A DNA stretch of 64,000 nt, taken from contig LR990732.1 of the NCBI GenBank assembly GCA_905142475.1, forward strand, positions 1-64,000, written 5' to 3'. Shown one piece after another: positions 1 through 6,680 of this stretch. Numbering within the stretch: the stretch's first letter is position 1; every line of letters begins with the position of its first letter. This stretch comes from Xanthomonas hydrangeae (GTDB lineage: Bacteria > Pseudomonadota > Gammaproteobacteria > Xanthomonadales > Xanthomonadaceae). Position numbers and translations under genes: made by a program. Below the pieces are notes generated by a model. It was not told where the DNA came from. It ran no database searches and worked only from the letters and a program-made list of their open reading frames with translations.

Positions 1-409
1 GCGCCCGTTTTTGGAGTGCCTGATGGTGAGAAGAAGCTGTGCCAGTGGCATAAGGGTTCCAGGCGGGCTGAGACCACATATCGGCAGGAGCGATCGGATA
101 CTCGCCGGTCGATACGCCCTGCCACTCATGGGCTGAGTCATGCAAGTTGCCCTGGTATTCTGACCAACCGCTAAAACCCTCATGGCCGGACCATCCTGCC
201 CCTTGCCAACTGGGTGAGCCCTGCGGTTCGAGAGAAGCGGAGCGACGCGGTGGGGGAGGTAAAGCCTCGCGCAGTGCACTGGTCGAAGAAGAAGGCGAAT
301 CCCTGCGCGATGGCGACGGCGACTCAGATGGCGTGGCCTGCTCTGTGGTGGGGGTTGCATAACGCGCAGGTGACCCTGCCACGCTCGGCTTTGAATTGCA
401 TAGTCCCAT
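1..409 (-). CDS. Type III effector, XopE-like N-terminus (partial, cut by window edge)
   Basis: An open frame of 136 codons without a stop runs off the left edge. It starts ATG GGA CTA TGC, giving MGLCNSKPSVAGSP: Gly2 is an N-myristoylation site and Cys4 a possible palmitoylation site, as in the Xanthomonas effectors XopE1, XopE2 and XopJ, which act at the plant plasma membrane. The rest seen is Ser/Pro-rich and disordered (about residues 20-65), then rich in Trp, Gly and His. A GGAG ribosome site lies 6-9 bases before the ATG. The upstream DNA and first codons closely match the xopJ-like gene at 44136-45251, but the bodies differ. XopE or XopAI are the likeliest families; the N-terminus alone cannot decide, because this module is shared among effectors. 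The catalytic part lies outside the window. Confidence 0.75.
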   Translation of the reverse strand, partial: MGLCNSKPSVAGSPARYATPTTEQATPSESPSPSRRDSPSSSTSALREALPPPPRRSASLEPQGSPSWQGAGWSGHEGFSGWSEYQGNLHDSAHEWQGVSTGEYPIAPADMWSQPAWNPYATGTASSHHQALQKRA

Positions 410-475
410 GTCGATCTCCTGCAGTGACTGTAGAAGCAAGTTTGCCGGGGGAGCGCTCCGACTCGTTTCGCCTCA

Positions 476-500
476 CCGAAGTCCTGGCTGGGACGACGAA
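476..500 (-). promoter_or_regulatory. PIP box (HrpX site) of the XopE-like effector
   Basis: Read on the minus strand: TTCGT, 15 bases, TTCGG, which fits the plant-inducible-promoter consensus TTCGB-N15-TTCGB bound by HrpX. A YANNNT -10 element, CAAACT (439-444), lies 31 bases downstream, within the 30-32 base rule. This predicts induction with the hrp type III secretion genes in the plant. Confidence 0.8.
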
Positions 501-623
501 GGCATTGACGCGGAGGATGACCCATACATTCCCCAACAGGCTGAGCATAAGCCTCCTGGCGTTGCACTGCTGCGATGGTCTTTTCCTGTTCGCCAACGGA
601 GTGCGGTGGCCGCAGCTGTTCCC

Positions 624-713
624 GAGGGCCGGCAGCAATTCTTGAAATAATCCTTTTCTGACAGAAATTTAGCTTACTTTTTGCTTTTTTTATACGGATC
701 CCTGCCGACCCTC
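624..713. repeat. 91-bp inverted-repeat unit, copy A (TnXax1-like IR)
   Basis: A unit of about 90 bp whose two ends are inverted copies of GGGTCGGCAGGGAT-type sequence. The inner part reads CTGACAG...TTAG...CACTTTT. This copy is worn (GAGGGCCGGCAGCAATT at the left end). TnXax1-type Tn3-family transposons of Xanthomonas are described with IRs of about 92 bp that mobilise effector cassettes; the match to that family is from memory. It lies just upstream of the effector promoter. Confidence 0.65.
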
Positions 714-820
714 GATCGGCTTGTATTACATCTCGATGTAATCGAGCGCTTCGGTGCGAAGTCTTGGAGCAGAGGGGTTCAACATCCGATTCCACGGGCG
801 CTTACGAGAAGGCCGATTGA
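714..820. repeat. 107-bp spacer module shared with 45452-45557
   Basis: Follows repeat copy A and is nearly identical to the DNA following copy E near the xopJ-like gene. It includes a dyad around ATTACATCTCGATGTAAT. Here it ends exactly at copy B, so IR-spacer-IR forms one block. No gene is seen in it. Confidence 0.7.
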
Positions 821-911
821 GAGGGTCGGCAGGGATTCCTGTATAAATCCTTCGCTGACAGCGAGTTAGCTCACTTTTGGCTGTTTTTTACACGAATCCC
901 TGCCGACCCTC
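821..911. repeat. 91-bp inverted-repeat unit, copy B
   Basis: Starts GAGGGTCGGCAGGGATTC and ends with the inverse, GAATCCCTGCCGACCCTC. The core carries CTGACAGCGAGTTAGCTCAC. It is 91 bp, like copies C and D, and in the same orientation as the other four copies. A resolvase fragment begins directly at its right edge, so the insertion or a deletion from it removed the start of tnpR. Confidence 0.75.
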
Positions 912-1220
912 GTGATTGCCGAGAAGATCGATCGGATAAGCCGCTTGCCGCTGGTCGAAGCCGAGCGCCTGGTGGCGTCTATCCGCGCCAAGGGTGCGCG
1001 TCTCGCCGTTCCCGGCGTCGTCGATTTCTCCGAAGTGGCGGCCGAGGCGAAAGGTGTGGCAAAGGTCGCGCTCGAATCCATGCAGGACATGCTGCTGCGC
1101 ATCGCCCTGCAGATCGCTCGCGACGACTACGAGGACCGCCGCGAGCGTCAGCGTCAGGGCATTGAGCTGGCGAAGGCCAGAGACAAGTACCGTGGCCGCC
1201 CGGCAGACGCAGCTGTACAT
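912..1220 (+). pseudogene. tnpR: Tn3-family resolvase fragment (tnpR remnant)
   Basis: The reading frame gives a serine-recombinase middle region: LPLVEAERLVASIRAKGARL, then LLRIALQIARDDYEDRRER and GIELAKARDKYRGRP. These are the long E-helix and hinge of Tn3-type resolvases. The N-terminal catalytic Ser domain is missing, cut at repeat copy B. The C-terminal helix-turn-helix is also missing, cut by the GGGG-starting inverted repeat at 1221. It should be inactive. It resembles ISXc5/TnXax1-type resolvases in my memory of that family. Confidence 0.7.
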
Positions 1221-1253
1221 GGGGTTCAGCCGACATACGTGTAAAAATGACTC
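1221..1253. repeat. Left terminal inverted repeat of a decayed Tn3-like element
   Basis: 33 bp beginning GGGGTTCAGCCGACATAC and ending TGACTC. It is a perfect inverted match to 2074-2106, with weaker similarity further inward. IRs starting GGGG are usual for the Tn3 family. It interrupts the resolvase fragment. Confidence 0.75.
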
Positions 1254-1470
1254 GCAGAATCCAATTTCTTTTGTGAAAACATGAAGTTGCCAGATAAAAA
1301 CGGCGCTTCCATCGCTCATCCACTACCTCGTCCCTTTAGAGGTTCGGCTCGCTGCAACTGTCTTGCGGCACTGTGCGAGACCAGTGGTCGCAGGGTGGGT
1401 AATAGACGGATGCCGCCTGCTTCACAGCAGAGCACGCAAGGAATATTCGGCAGTACACGCTGCCGGGATT
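1254..1470. other. Non-coding inside of the decayed Tn3-like element
   Basis: No convincing gene: the open frames here are short, lack ribosome sites and show no known motif. It separates the left IR from 91-bp copy C, so most of the element's original content has been lost. Confidence 0.5.
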
Positions 1471-1561
1471 GAGGGCCGGCAGGAATCTGCGAAAAAATTC
1501 TTTACTAACAGCAAGTTATCTCACTTTTGGCTGTTTTTTGCACGAATCCCTGCCAACCCTG
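1471..1561. repeat. 91-bp inverted-repeat unit, copy C
   Basis: Begins GAGGGCCGGCAGGAATC and ends GAATCCCTGCCAACCCTG, with CTAACAGCAAGTTATCTCAC in the middle. It is the same unit as A, B, D and E but slightly mutated at both ends. The tnpA fragment begins directly at its right edge. Confidence 0.7.
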
Positions 1562-2014
1562 TTGAAGGCCTGGTACAGCCGCAAGAACCGGCTGTACCAG
1601 GCCTTCAAGGCGCTCGGTTCCGCCGTGCGCACCTTGTTCCTGCTGCAGTACATCTCTAACCGCGAGTTGCGCGAGCAGATCACCGCCTCGACCAACAAGG
1701 TGGAGGCTTACAACGGCTTCGCGAAGTACTTCTTCTTCGGCGGGGAAGGGGTGATTGCCGACAATGACCCCGTTGAGCAGGAGAAGGCCGTCAAATACAA
1801 CGACCTGGTCTCCAATGCCGTCATCTTCTACAACGTGGTCGAACAGACCCGAATCATGACGTCTCTGATGCGGCAGGGGTGGAAGATCACGCGGGAGGAC
1901 GTGGCGTGCCTCAGCCCATACGTGACCAGCCATGTGAAACGCTTCGGGGATTACCTGATTGATGTGGAGGCGGTTCCGGAACCGTATGAGACTGAACTGG
2001 CATTGGCAGGGTAG
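1562..2014 (+). pseudogene. tnpA: Tn3-family transposase C-terminal fragment
   Basis: The frame reads the conserved C-terminal end of Tn3-family TnpA: LKAWYSRKNRLYQAFKALG, LFLLQYISNRELREQI, NKVEAYNGFAKYFFFGGEGV, then SPYVTSHVKRFGDY. About 150 residues remain of a protein normally near 1000; the DDE catalytic residues are mostly gone. The 5' part is cut exactly at 91-bp copy C. The longer open frame that begins at 1469 runs through the repeat and is not a real start. The stop lies 59 bases before the right IR, as expected for a Tn3 transposon end. Confidence 0.8.
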
Positions 2015-2073
2015 TTTTGGTGCGCCAAAATATCCGCTAACTCACTGATGCAATGGATGAAATCCAATCTTGT

Positions 2074-2106
2074 GAGTCATTTTTACACGTATGTCGGCTG
2101 AACCCC
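2074..2106. repeat. Right terminal inverted repeat of the decayed Tn3-like element
   Basis: Perfect 33-bp inverse of 1221-1253, ending GGCTGAACCCC. Together they bound an 886-bp remnant. The flanking 5 bp (TACAT left, GTCTT right) do not match, so no target duplication survives. Confidence 0.75.
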
Positions 2107-2108
2107 GT

Positions 2109-2396
2109 CTTGCACCAGGTCCGGCGCTGGCCACCGATGCGCCTGCGGGGCGATGGGCACGGCCTGGCTGCGGTGTGCACCAGGTGCACGTCGCCGGCAT
2201 CGAGCCGCCCTGCCCTGGGATTCTTGCGCGATGCCGATCCCAATGCCGGCGCCGGCGATCGCTAGGCCGCCTCCTGCGCGGCCGCGCTGAATCTGTCTTG
2301 CACCAGGTCCGGCGCTGGCCACCGATGCGCCTGCAGGGCGATGGGCACGGCTTGGCTGCGGTGTGCACCAGGTGCACGTCGCCGGCATCGAGCACC
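2109..2396. repeat. GC-rich repeat block, left copy
   Basis: Two near-identical parts about 190 bp apart, each with CACCAGGTCCGGCGCTGG, GATGCGCCTGC, the near-palindrome GTGCACCAGGTGCAC and GTCGCCGGCATCGAG. The block is copied again at 3459-3730 beyond kfrA. No coding frame with known motifs was found. It may be a decayed duplicated sequence or a protein-binding array. Confidence 0.6.
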
Positions 2397-2444
2397 GGCA
2401 GAGTGGGTAATTGGACCTCTGCCGAAGGGCACCACTGCCTAAAT

Positions 2445-2500
2445 TTCTTGTGCAGTGTTAGTTTGTTAGTTTGTTTGTTGCTTTATAAGTTTGTTTGCGT
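2445..2500. promoter_or_regulatory. AT-rich TTAGTTTG repeats before kfrA (candidate operator/promoter)
   Basis: The only AT-rich stretch near this gene. It holds TTAGTTTGTTAGTTTGTTTG and then AAGTTTGTTTG, i.e. several direct GTTTG repeats, ending about 35-90 bases before the kfrA ATG. KfrA of RK2 binds and represses its own promoter, so these repeats are natural candidate binding sites. This is inference only. Confidence 0.4.
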
Positions 2501-2534
2501 TACGATGTATTTGACACTTCAGGAGCAAACTGCC

Positions 2535-3203
2535 ATGCGCCCCATCGAGATTAGCAACGAGGAAATAATTGCCGCAGGCAAGGCCCTGCTTGCGGAAGGA
2601 CGTAGCGTCACCGGCTTTGCTCTACGGAGGCAGACCGCTGGCGGCAACCCCTCTCGACTTCGGCAGGTTTGGGATGAGCATGTCGCTTCGTCTGCCGAGC
2701 CCTCAGAGCCCCTCGCTGAGCTACCGATCGAGTTGGCCGAACTGATGAACAAGGTCAGCGCTGATCTGACGGCCCAACTCTCGCGGCTCGCCGCTGACCT
2801 CAACGACAAGGCCAACAAAGCCGCTGAGCGGCGCGTTGCGGAAGTAGTGCGTGCAGCTAGCGATCAGAGGCAGCAAACCGAGCGCGAGCTGGCCGACGCC
2901 GCAGCCACGGTGGACGAGCTGGAAACTCGACTGGACGATGCCAAGTCGGAGCTCGAACGCCAGGCTACCGCCATAGCTGAACAAAACGCCCAGCTGCAAG
3001 CGCAAGCCGTCGATCTGGCCAGGGGAAGTGAGCAACTGAGCAATGAACGCCAGCGCTCCGAGCGTCTAGCCAACGAGCTCGCCGAGGCCAAGCGTAGCGC
3101 CCTTGACGCGACGGCATTGCAGCAGCACCTAGCAACGCTTGTGCAGCAGAACGTCAAGTTGCTCGCCGGCATGACGCCGCCTACCAAGAGGAATGGGAAG
3201 TAG
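2535..3203 (+). CDS. kfrA: KfrA-like plasmid DNA-binding coiled-coil protein
   Basis: 222 residues. The start at 2535 (MRPIEISNEEIIAAGKALL) is chosen because AGGAG lies 9-13 bases upstream; longer forms run into repeat DNA. Residues about 8-50 form the KfrA N-terminal helical DNA-binding region (ALLAEGRSVTGFALRRQ, then NPSRLRQVWDEH). Residues about 70-205 are an Ala/Glu/Gln-rich coiled coil (LADAAATVDELETRLDDAKS). KfrA proteins bind DNA near plasmid partition regions, polymerise through the coiled coil, help stable inheritance and repress themselves. The gene stands alone between two copies of a repeat block. Confidence 0.85.
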   Translation: MRPIEISNEEIIAAGKALLAEGRSVTGFALRRQTAGGNPSRLRQVWDEHVASSAEPSEPLAELPIELAELMNKVSADLTAQLSRLAADLNDKANKAAERRVAEVVRAASDQRQQTERELADAAATVDELETRLDDAKSELERQATAIAEQNAQLQAQAVDLARGSEQLSNERQRSERLANELAEAKRSALDATALQQHLATLVQQNVKLLAGMTPPTKRNGK

Positions 3204-3458
3204 CTAATGACTCGCCGCATCGCCTCACAAGCGGATACGGCGAAATGAAGAACACAATCCCGGTACGGAACGCTTTGCACCTAATGCCGCCGCGCGGCTA
3301 GCCGCGGGCTGCAGCAGGCACACATCACCGGCATCGAGTCGGCCAGCCTTGAAATTCGCGCTCGAGGCCGACGCTGGCGATCGCCGGCGCCGCTGGCAGT
3401 GCGCGGCCTGTACGGCCTACTAGCCGCGCTTGAACTAAAGCGACTCGGCCTCCTTCGC
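3204..3458. other. Gene-free stretch with a diverged repeat unit
   Basis: No gene seen. Positions about 3309-3400 are a diverged copy of the repeat-block unit (GCAGGCACACATCACCGGCATCGAG...GCGATCGCCGGCGCC), so the repeat family once extended further. Confidence 0.4.
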
Positions 3459-3730
3459 GGCCGCGCTGAATCTGTCTTGCACGAAGGTCCGGCGGTGGTC
3501 GCCGATGCGCCTGCAGGGCGATGGGCGCGGCCTGGCTGCGGTGTGCACCAGGTGCACGTCGCCGGCATCGAGCCGCCCTGCCCTGGGATTCTTGCGCGAT
3601 GCCGATCCCAATGCCGGCGCCGGCGATCGCTAGGCCGCCTCCTGCGCGGCCGCGCTGAATCTGTCTTGCACCAGGTCCGACGCTGGCCGCCGATGCGCCT
3701 GCAGGGCAATGGGCGCGGCTTAGCCGGCGG
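3459..3730. repeat. GC-rich repeat block, right copy
   Basis: Direct copy of 2109-2396, with the same pair of sub-repeats 189 bp apart (CTGAATCTGTCTTGCAC, GTGCACCAGGTGCAC, GTCGCCGGCATCGAG). With the left copy it brackets kfrA, suggesting a duplication or recombination-prone boundary. Confidence 0.6.
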
Positions 3731-3852
3731 TTATCTGCGGGGAGTCGCGAGCTTGCCAACACCAAAGGCTTCTGCTGTGGCGTGCTAAGGCCGCGGCTGT
3801 GACCTCGGCGCCGTAGCGCAACTGGCATCCAGCGTGGAGGAGCAAGCCGCCA

Positions 3853-3972
3853 CTATCGCGTAAATAAAAACACCAAAATTCCAATTGTCACAATGCTGAA
3901 AAAAAGGCCCAGCCAGACCGAGAAACTGATCACTCGGTCCACCAATAATGGCTTCGGTTCTTTAAAGGGCAT
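3853..3972 (-). CDS. 39-residue single-pass membrane protein
   Basis: A short frame: MPFKEPKPLLVDRVIS, then a hydrophobic stretch FSVWLGLFFSIVTIGILV (about residues 17-34) and a short basic tail FLFTR. The ribosome site AAGGA lies 8-12 bases before the ATG. It would be an inner-membrane peptide with its basic end outside the bilayer. The family is unknown to me. Small membrane peptides of this kind can be toxins or regulators, but nothing here shows which. The local DNA is more AT-rich than its surroundings. Confidence 0.5.
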   Translation of the reverse strand: MPFKEPKPLLVDRVISFSVWLGLFFSIVTIGILVFLFTR

Positions 3973-4187
3973 CTATGAATCCTTATGAATGAGCATACCG
4001 AATGACAGCGAAAAGTATCTGCAGGGGTCGGCGCCGTATTCGGTAATGAGCCAAGAACGGCGAGGCCCCTGCCCTGACAATTCTCCAGCGGCGCCAGTAA
4101 CTGATACCGGAGCAACGGATGCTGCGCTCGATGAGAAGCAAGGCACGCCCCAAAACCGCTGCAAGTCGCCAGGCTACAAATGAACAG

Positions 4188-4388
4188 TCATGTCCTACTG
4201 AGTAGCGTCTTTGATTCGACGTAGGCCTGTCTCGCTTGGCGGATTAGCTGCTCATCGGCGCCGACGCTCCGCATTTCCAAGTATTCGCGGAAACGGAGAC
4301 CTGCATCCGCGTTCAGCCGCTGGCATGCCAACTCGTACTCAAGACCAAAATCGATATCGAAGCCACCTTTGACAAACACATTGAGCAT
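4188..4388 (-). CDS. Small hypothetical protein (66 aa)
   Basis: MLNVFVKGGFDIDFGLEYEL..., with a strong ribosome site (AAGGGGGCT) before the ATG. Mixed charge, no membrane segment or signal. Residues 8-24 and the RQARQAYVES helix near the C-terminus look like an ordinary small soluble fold. It lies upstream of nothing it clearly shares a transcript with. Function unknown. Confidence 0.5.
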   Translation of the reverse strand: MLNVFVKGGFDIDFGLEYELACQRLNADAGLRFREYLEMRSVGADEQLIRQARQAYVESKTLLSRT

Positions 4389-4504
4389 GCTAAGCCCCCT
4401 TGATTACTGACCATCAGACGTAAGCAATCTCAGGAATTGAAAACCGGCGTGCGGCCCAATTCCGCAACTACACTATAGCATCACGAAACCATGACTTCAA
4501 TACA

Positions 4505-5002
4505 TCATGAAACATAACCAAGCCGCGAAAGCAATCCGTCCAAGGTGTCTAGGTCGGTGTACCGCAGGATCAGGCTTCCTGCCCCGGTTTGCCCATGCTC
4601 GATGATCACCTGAGTTCCAAGTAGTTCACCCAGCGAATTCTCTAGCGACGCCATGTCCACGTCTGCATTCTTCGCCTGGGCGCTTCGCTTGCCAAGCTTT
4701 TCGCTGACGACTTGGCAGAGTTCTGCGTAGGTCCAGCCTCGAGCAATCGCACTCCGTGCAACATCTTCTCTGGCAGTCACCGGCAACGCTAACAGCGCCT
4801 CCGCATGCTTGGGAGACAGGCTGCCAGCCCGTACGAGATTCAATAGCGGTGCAGGCAGACGAAGCACCCGAATCAAATTGGACACCCGCGCCCTACTGAC
4901 TCCCAGCCGCAAAGCCAGGTCACGATGCCTCGGCCGTGGCCGCTCCGTCATTGCCGCTTCAATCCGCTCAAGAAGCCCGTACTGTCGATGCGAGGTTTTC
5001 AT
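4505..5002 (-). CDS. ParB-like protein lacking the N-terminal CTPase domain
   Basis: 165 residues. Residues about 24-48 (RHRDLALRLGVSRARVSNLI) form the helix-turn-helix of ParB/KorB proteins. The C-terminal part (SLENSLGELLGTQVIIEHG, then LDTLDGLLSRLGY) is the ParB dimerisation domain. The N-terminal ParB/Srx domain with the GERR box is absent, so this cannot be a CTP-dependent sliding clamp; it could be a DNA-binding repressor or a competitor for parS. It follows the 72-residue gene at 5026-5244 by 23 bases, so the two probably share a transcript. A palindrome, GTTCCTTAAGGAAC, sits just upstream at 5021-5034. Confidence 0.75.
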   Translation of the reverse strand: MKTSHRQYGLLERIEAAMTERPRPRHRDLALRLGVSRARVSNLIRVLRLPAPLLNLVRAGSLSPKHAEALLALPVTAREDVARSAIARGWTYAELCQVVSEKLGKRSAQAKNADVDMASLENSLGELLGTQVIIEHGQTGAGSLILRYTDLDTLDGLLSRLGYVS

Positions 5003-5020
5003 GCGCTATGCCCTATCGGA

Positions 5021-5034
5021 GTTCCTTAAGGAAC
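5021..5034. promoter_or_regulatory. 14-bp palindrome GTTCCTTAAGGAAC
   Basis: Perfect palindrome between the two genes, overlapping the stop codon of the 72-residue gene and ending 19 bases before the ParB-like start. It is nearly identical to the one at 5302-5315. Candidate operator or ParB-family site. Confidence 0.55.
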
Positions 5035-5244
5035 ATCGGGCCTTAAGAGATCCGGCCATGTCTGCCATCGGAGCTCCGGGCGTGTTTGCCAGGGCTCGTC
5101 GCGCTTGGCGACCATCACCATCCCCGGCGTAGCCGCCGGAATATCAAGGCGCACGATGCCTGCGATGCCCCCTTCTTCCCGCCACTGCCCCGGCAAGGCA
5201 ATCACGGTAGGCAAGCATTCCGTCTGCAGCTTGCTTCGCTTCAT
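5026..5244 (-). CDS. Hypothetical protein (72 aa) upstream of ParB-like gene
   Basis: MKRSKLQTECLPTVIALPGQ..., the start chosen for its GGAGGG ribosome site 5 bases upstream; a longer form exists but lacks one. Contains GIAGIVRLDIPAATPGMVMV, and a Trp-rich C-terminal part (PWQTRPELRWQTWPDLL). No family recognised. It overlaps one palindrome at its end and has another 58 bases before its start, so it and the ParB-like gene are probably co-regulated. Confidence 0.5.
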   Translation of the reverse strand: MKRSKLQTECLPTVIALPGQWREEGGIAGIVRLDIPAATPGMVMVAKRDEPWQTRPELRWQTWPDLLRPDVP

Positions 5245-5301
5245 AGTCCCTCCACTGGATTGCTGGTGAACGATCGAACAACGCATCAACGGTAACAGAA
5301 T

Positions 5302-5315
5302 GTTCCTTGAGGAAC
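5302..5315. promoter_or_regulatory. 14-bp near-palindrome GTTCCTTGAGGAAC
   Basis: Same motif as 5021-5034 with one central change; the wider TGTTCCTTGAGGAACA is also dyadic. It lies in the promoter position of the 72-residue gene, just past the relaxase stop. Confidence 0.55.
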
Positions 5316-5324
5316 ATTGTTCTG

Positions 5325-6680
5325 CTACAGATCGGGCTCCACTTCGCGCCCGCCATCGCCTTTCGTACCGCGGTTAACCGAGCGCGATGGCAAATGCTCC
5401 TGCGCCAAACGGCGCATCCTCTGTCGCTCGGTTTCGATGGGCGGCATATCGCCCAGGAAAGAACGAATCGCTACCGCCATCCCCCGCTCTTCTCCGCCAA
5501 CGGCATCGAGCCGATCAGCCAAGCGCGCCCAGGCCCCGCGCACGGCGTGCTGCTGCTTCATCGAAGCGTCCTCCCACGGGCATTTGCCCTGCTGCACCTG
5601 GCCGGTGATTTCGCGCACTGCGGCTTCGACCTTATTCCGCTGGATCTTCGATGCGCCCTTTTGATCCAGGTGGAAAATAACCTGCGTCTTCGGCTTCTGA
5701 ACAACGCCGCGCGTCCGCCGTGGTGATGCCTCGGCCTCCAGGCCCTGGGTGCGCAGCTGCGCCGCGAGTGCTTCGCGCCACTCGCGCAGATCCTCTTTTT
5801 TGTGCTGCAGCCTGGTGCCGTCATAACCGAGCGATCGTACGGCCACATGAACGTGCGGGTGCTCGGTGTCACGATGCTCTGCCAGCAGGAAGTCGTGATT
5901 CTCGCCGAATGTCCGCTCCACAAAGAGCTTCGCGCCAGCGAGGAATTTTTCGCGGTCAGTACCTGGCGGCATCGACAGGACGAGGTTCACTGATTCCTTG
6001 GAACCCGTCTGCACCTCATCGAAGCGTCCGTCATGGTCCCAGCCGACGCTGCGCACCAGGAAGCGATCAAGCGCGTTCTTGCCTAATTCCACATCAGCAT
6101 CCAGCGGCAGGACCAGCCGGAGCTTCATCACGTTCGCTGATTGTGTCGGCTGCTCCGACAATCGCCATCGCATCCCTCTCTCCATGCTGTCAGCGATTTC
6201 ATCACGCGCATTGGCTACCAGCTTGTCCCTATCGGCCCCAGCCGAAATGCTGAAGGTCGCTATTACGATCTCGTGCGCCGGCGCCCGTCGTTGGCCCGCA
6301 GCCTCGCCGTTGTTATGCCACCACTGCTGCGCTGTCCTGGCTACCTCATCGCGACCTGCAACTTCGCCATTCGGTGTATCGGCAACGAGCTTGCCGTTGC
6401 GAGTGATGTAGTTCAGGTGCTCGCGCAATTGATTTTCGCCACGCGAGCAGCTGGACACCTTCACCATGACCTCCGGATTCCGCGCCGCTATGCGCGCCGC
6501 TTTGCCTAAGCCACCATCATTTCCGCGACCATCGCTACTGGGTCTGGGATTGGGCTTCTTGCCGCGGCTGCCACCATTCCGTCGATGAAGGTCCGACCGA
6601 TCTTCAGACTGCGCTCGCTTGCTGCGCGGCACGCTAATGACAATGCCAATGTCTTCGAGCAATGGGCGTGACTTGGCCAT
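5325..6680 (-). CDS. MOBP-type conjugative relaxase
   Basis: 451 residues from the ATG at 6680, which overlaps the stop of the preceding gene (TGATG), so translation is coupled. The histidine triad motif HRDTEHPHVHV is at about residues 269-279 and would bind the metal; the likely nicking Tyr is Tyr91 in HLNYITRNG. This is the layout of relaxases that cut oriT, stay bound to the 5' end and pilot the strand through the secretion channel. The N-terminal 60 residues are basic and low complexity. The C-terminal part (about 330-451) is rich in Arg and Gln. A TATCCTGC nic-like site lies about 590 bases upstream. Confidence 0.85.
   Translation of the reverse strand: MAKSRPLLEDIGIVISVPRSKRAQSEDRSDLHRRNGGSRGKKPNPRPSSDGRGNDGGLGKAARIAARNPEVMVKVSSCSRGENQLREHLNYITRNGKLVADTPNGEVAGRDEVARTAQQWWHNNGEAAGQRRAPAHEIVIATFSISAGADRDKLVANARDEIADSMERGMRWRLSEQPTQSANVMKLRLVLPLDADVELGKNALDRFLVRSVGWDHDGRFDEVQTGSKESVNLVLSMPPGTDREKFLAGAKLFVERTFGENHDFLLAEHRDTEHPHVHVAVRSLGYDGTRLQHKKEDLREWREALAAQLRTQGLEAEASPRRTRGVVQKPKTQVIFHLDQKGASKIQRNKVEAAVREITGQVQQGKCPWEDASMKQQHAVRGAWARLADRLDAVGGEERGMAVAIRSFLGDMPPIETERQRMRRLAQEHLPSRSVNRGTKGDGGREVEPDL

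Noticed and set aside
214..645. Plus-strand genes at the left end
   Set aside because: They are shadows of the minus-strand effector and its promoter, without ribosome sites or motifs.
2109..3730. TAL-effector repeats
   Set aside because: Spacing is about 190 bp, not 102 bp, and no LTPEQVVAIAS-type translation occurs in any frame.
5307..6509. Plus-strand frames opposite the relaxase
   Set aside because: Antisense shadows of a gene with clear relaxase motifs.
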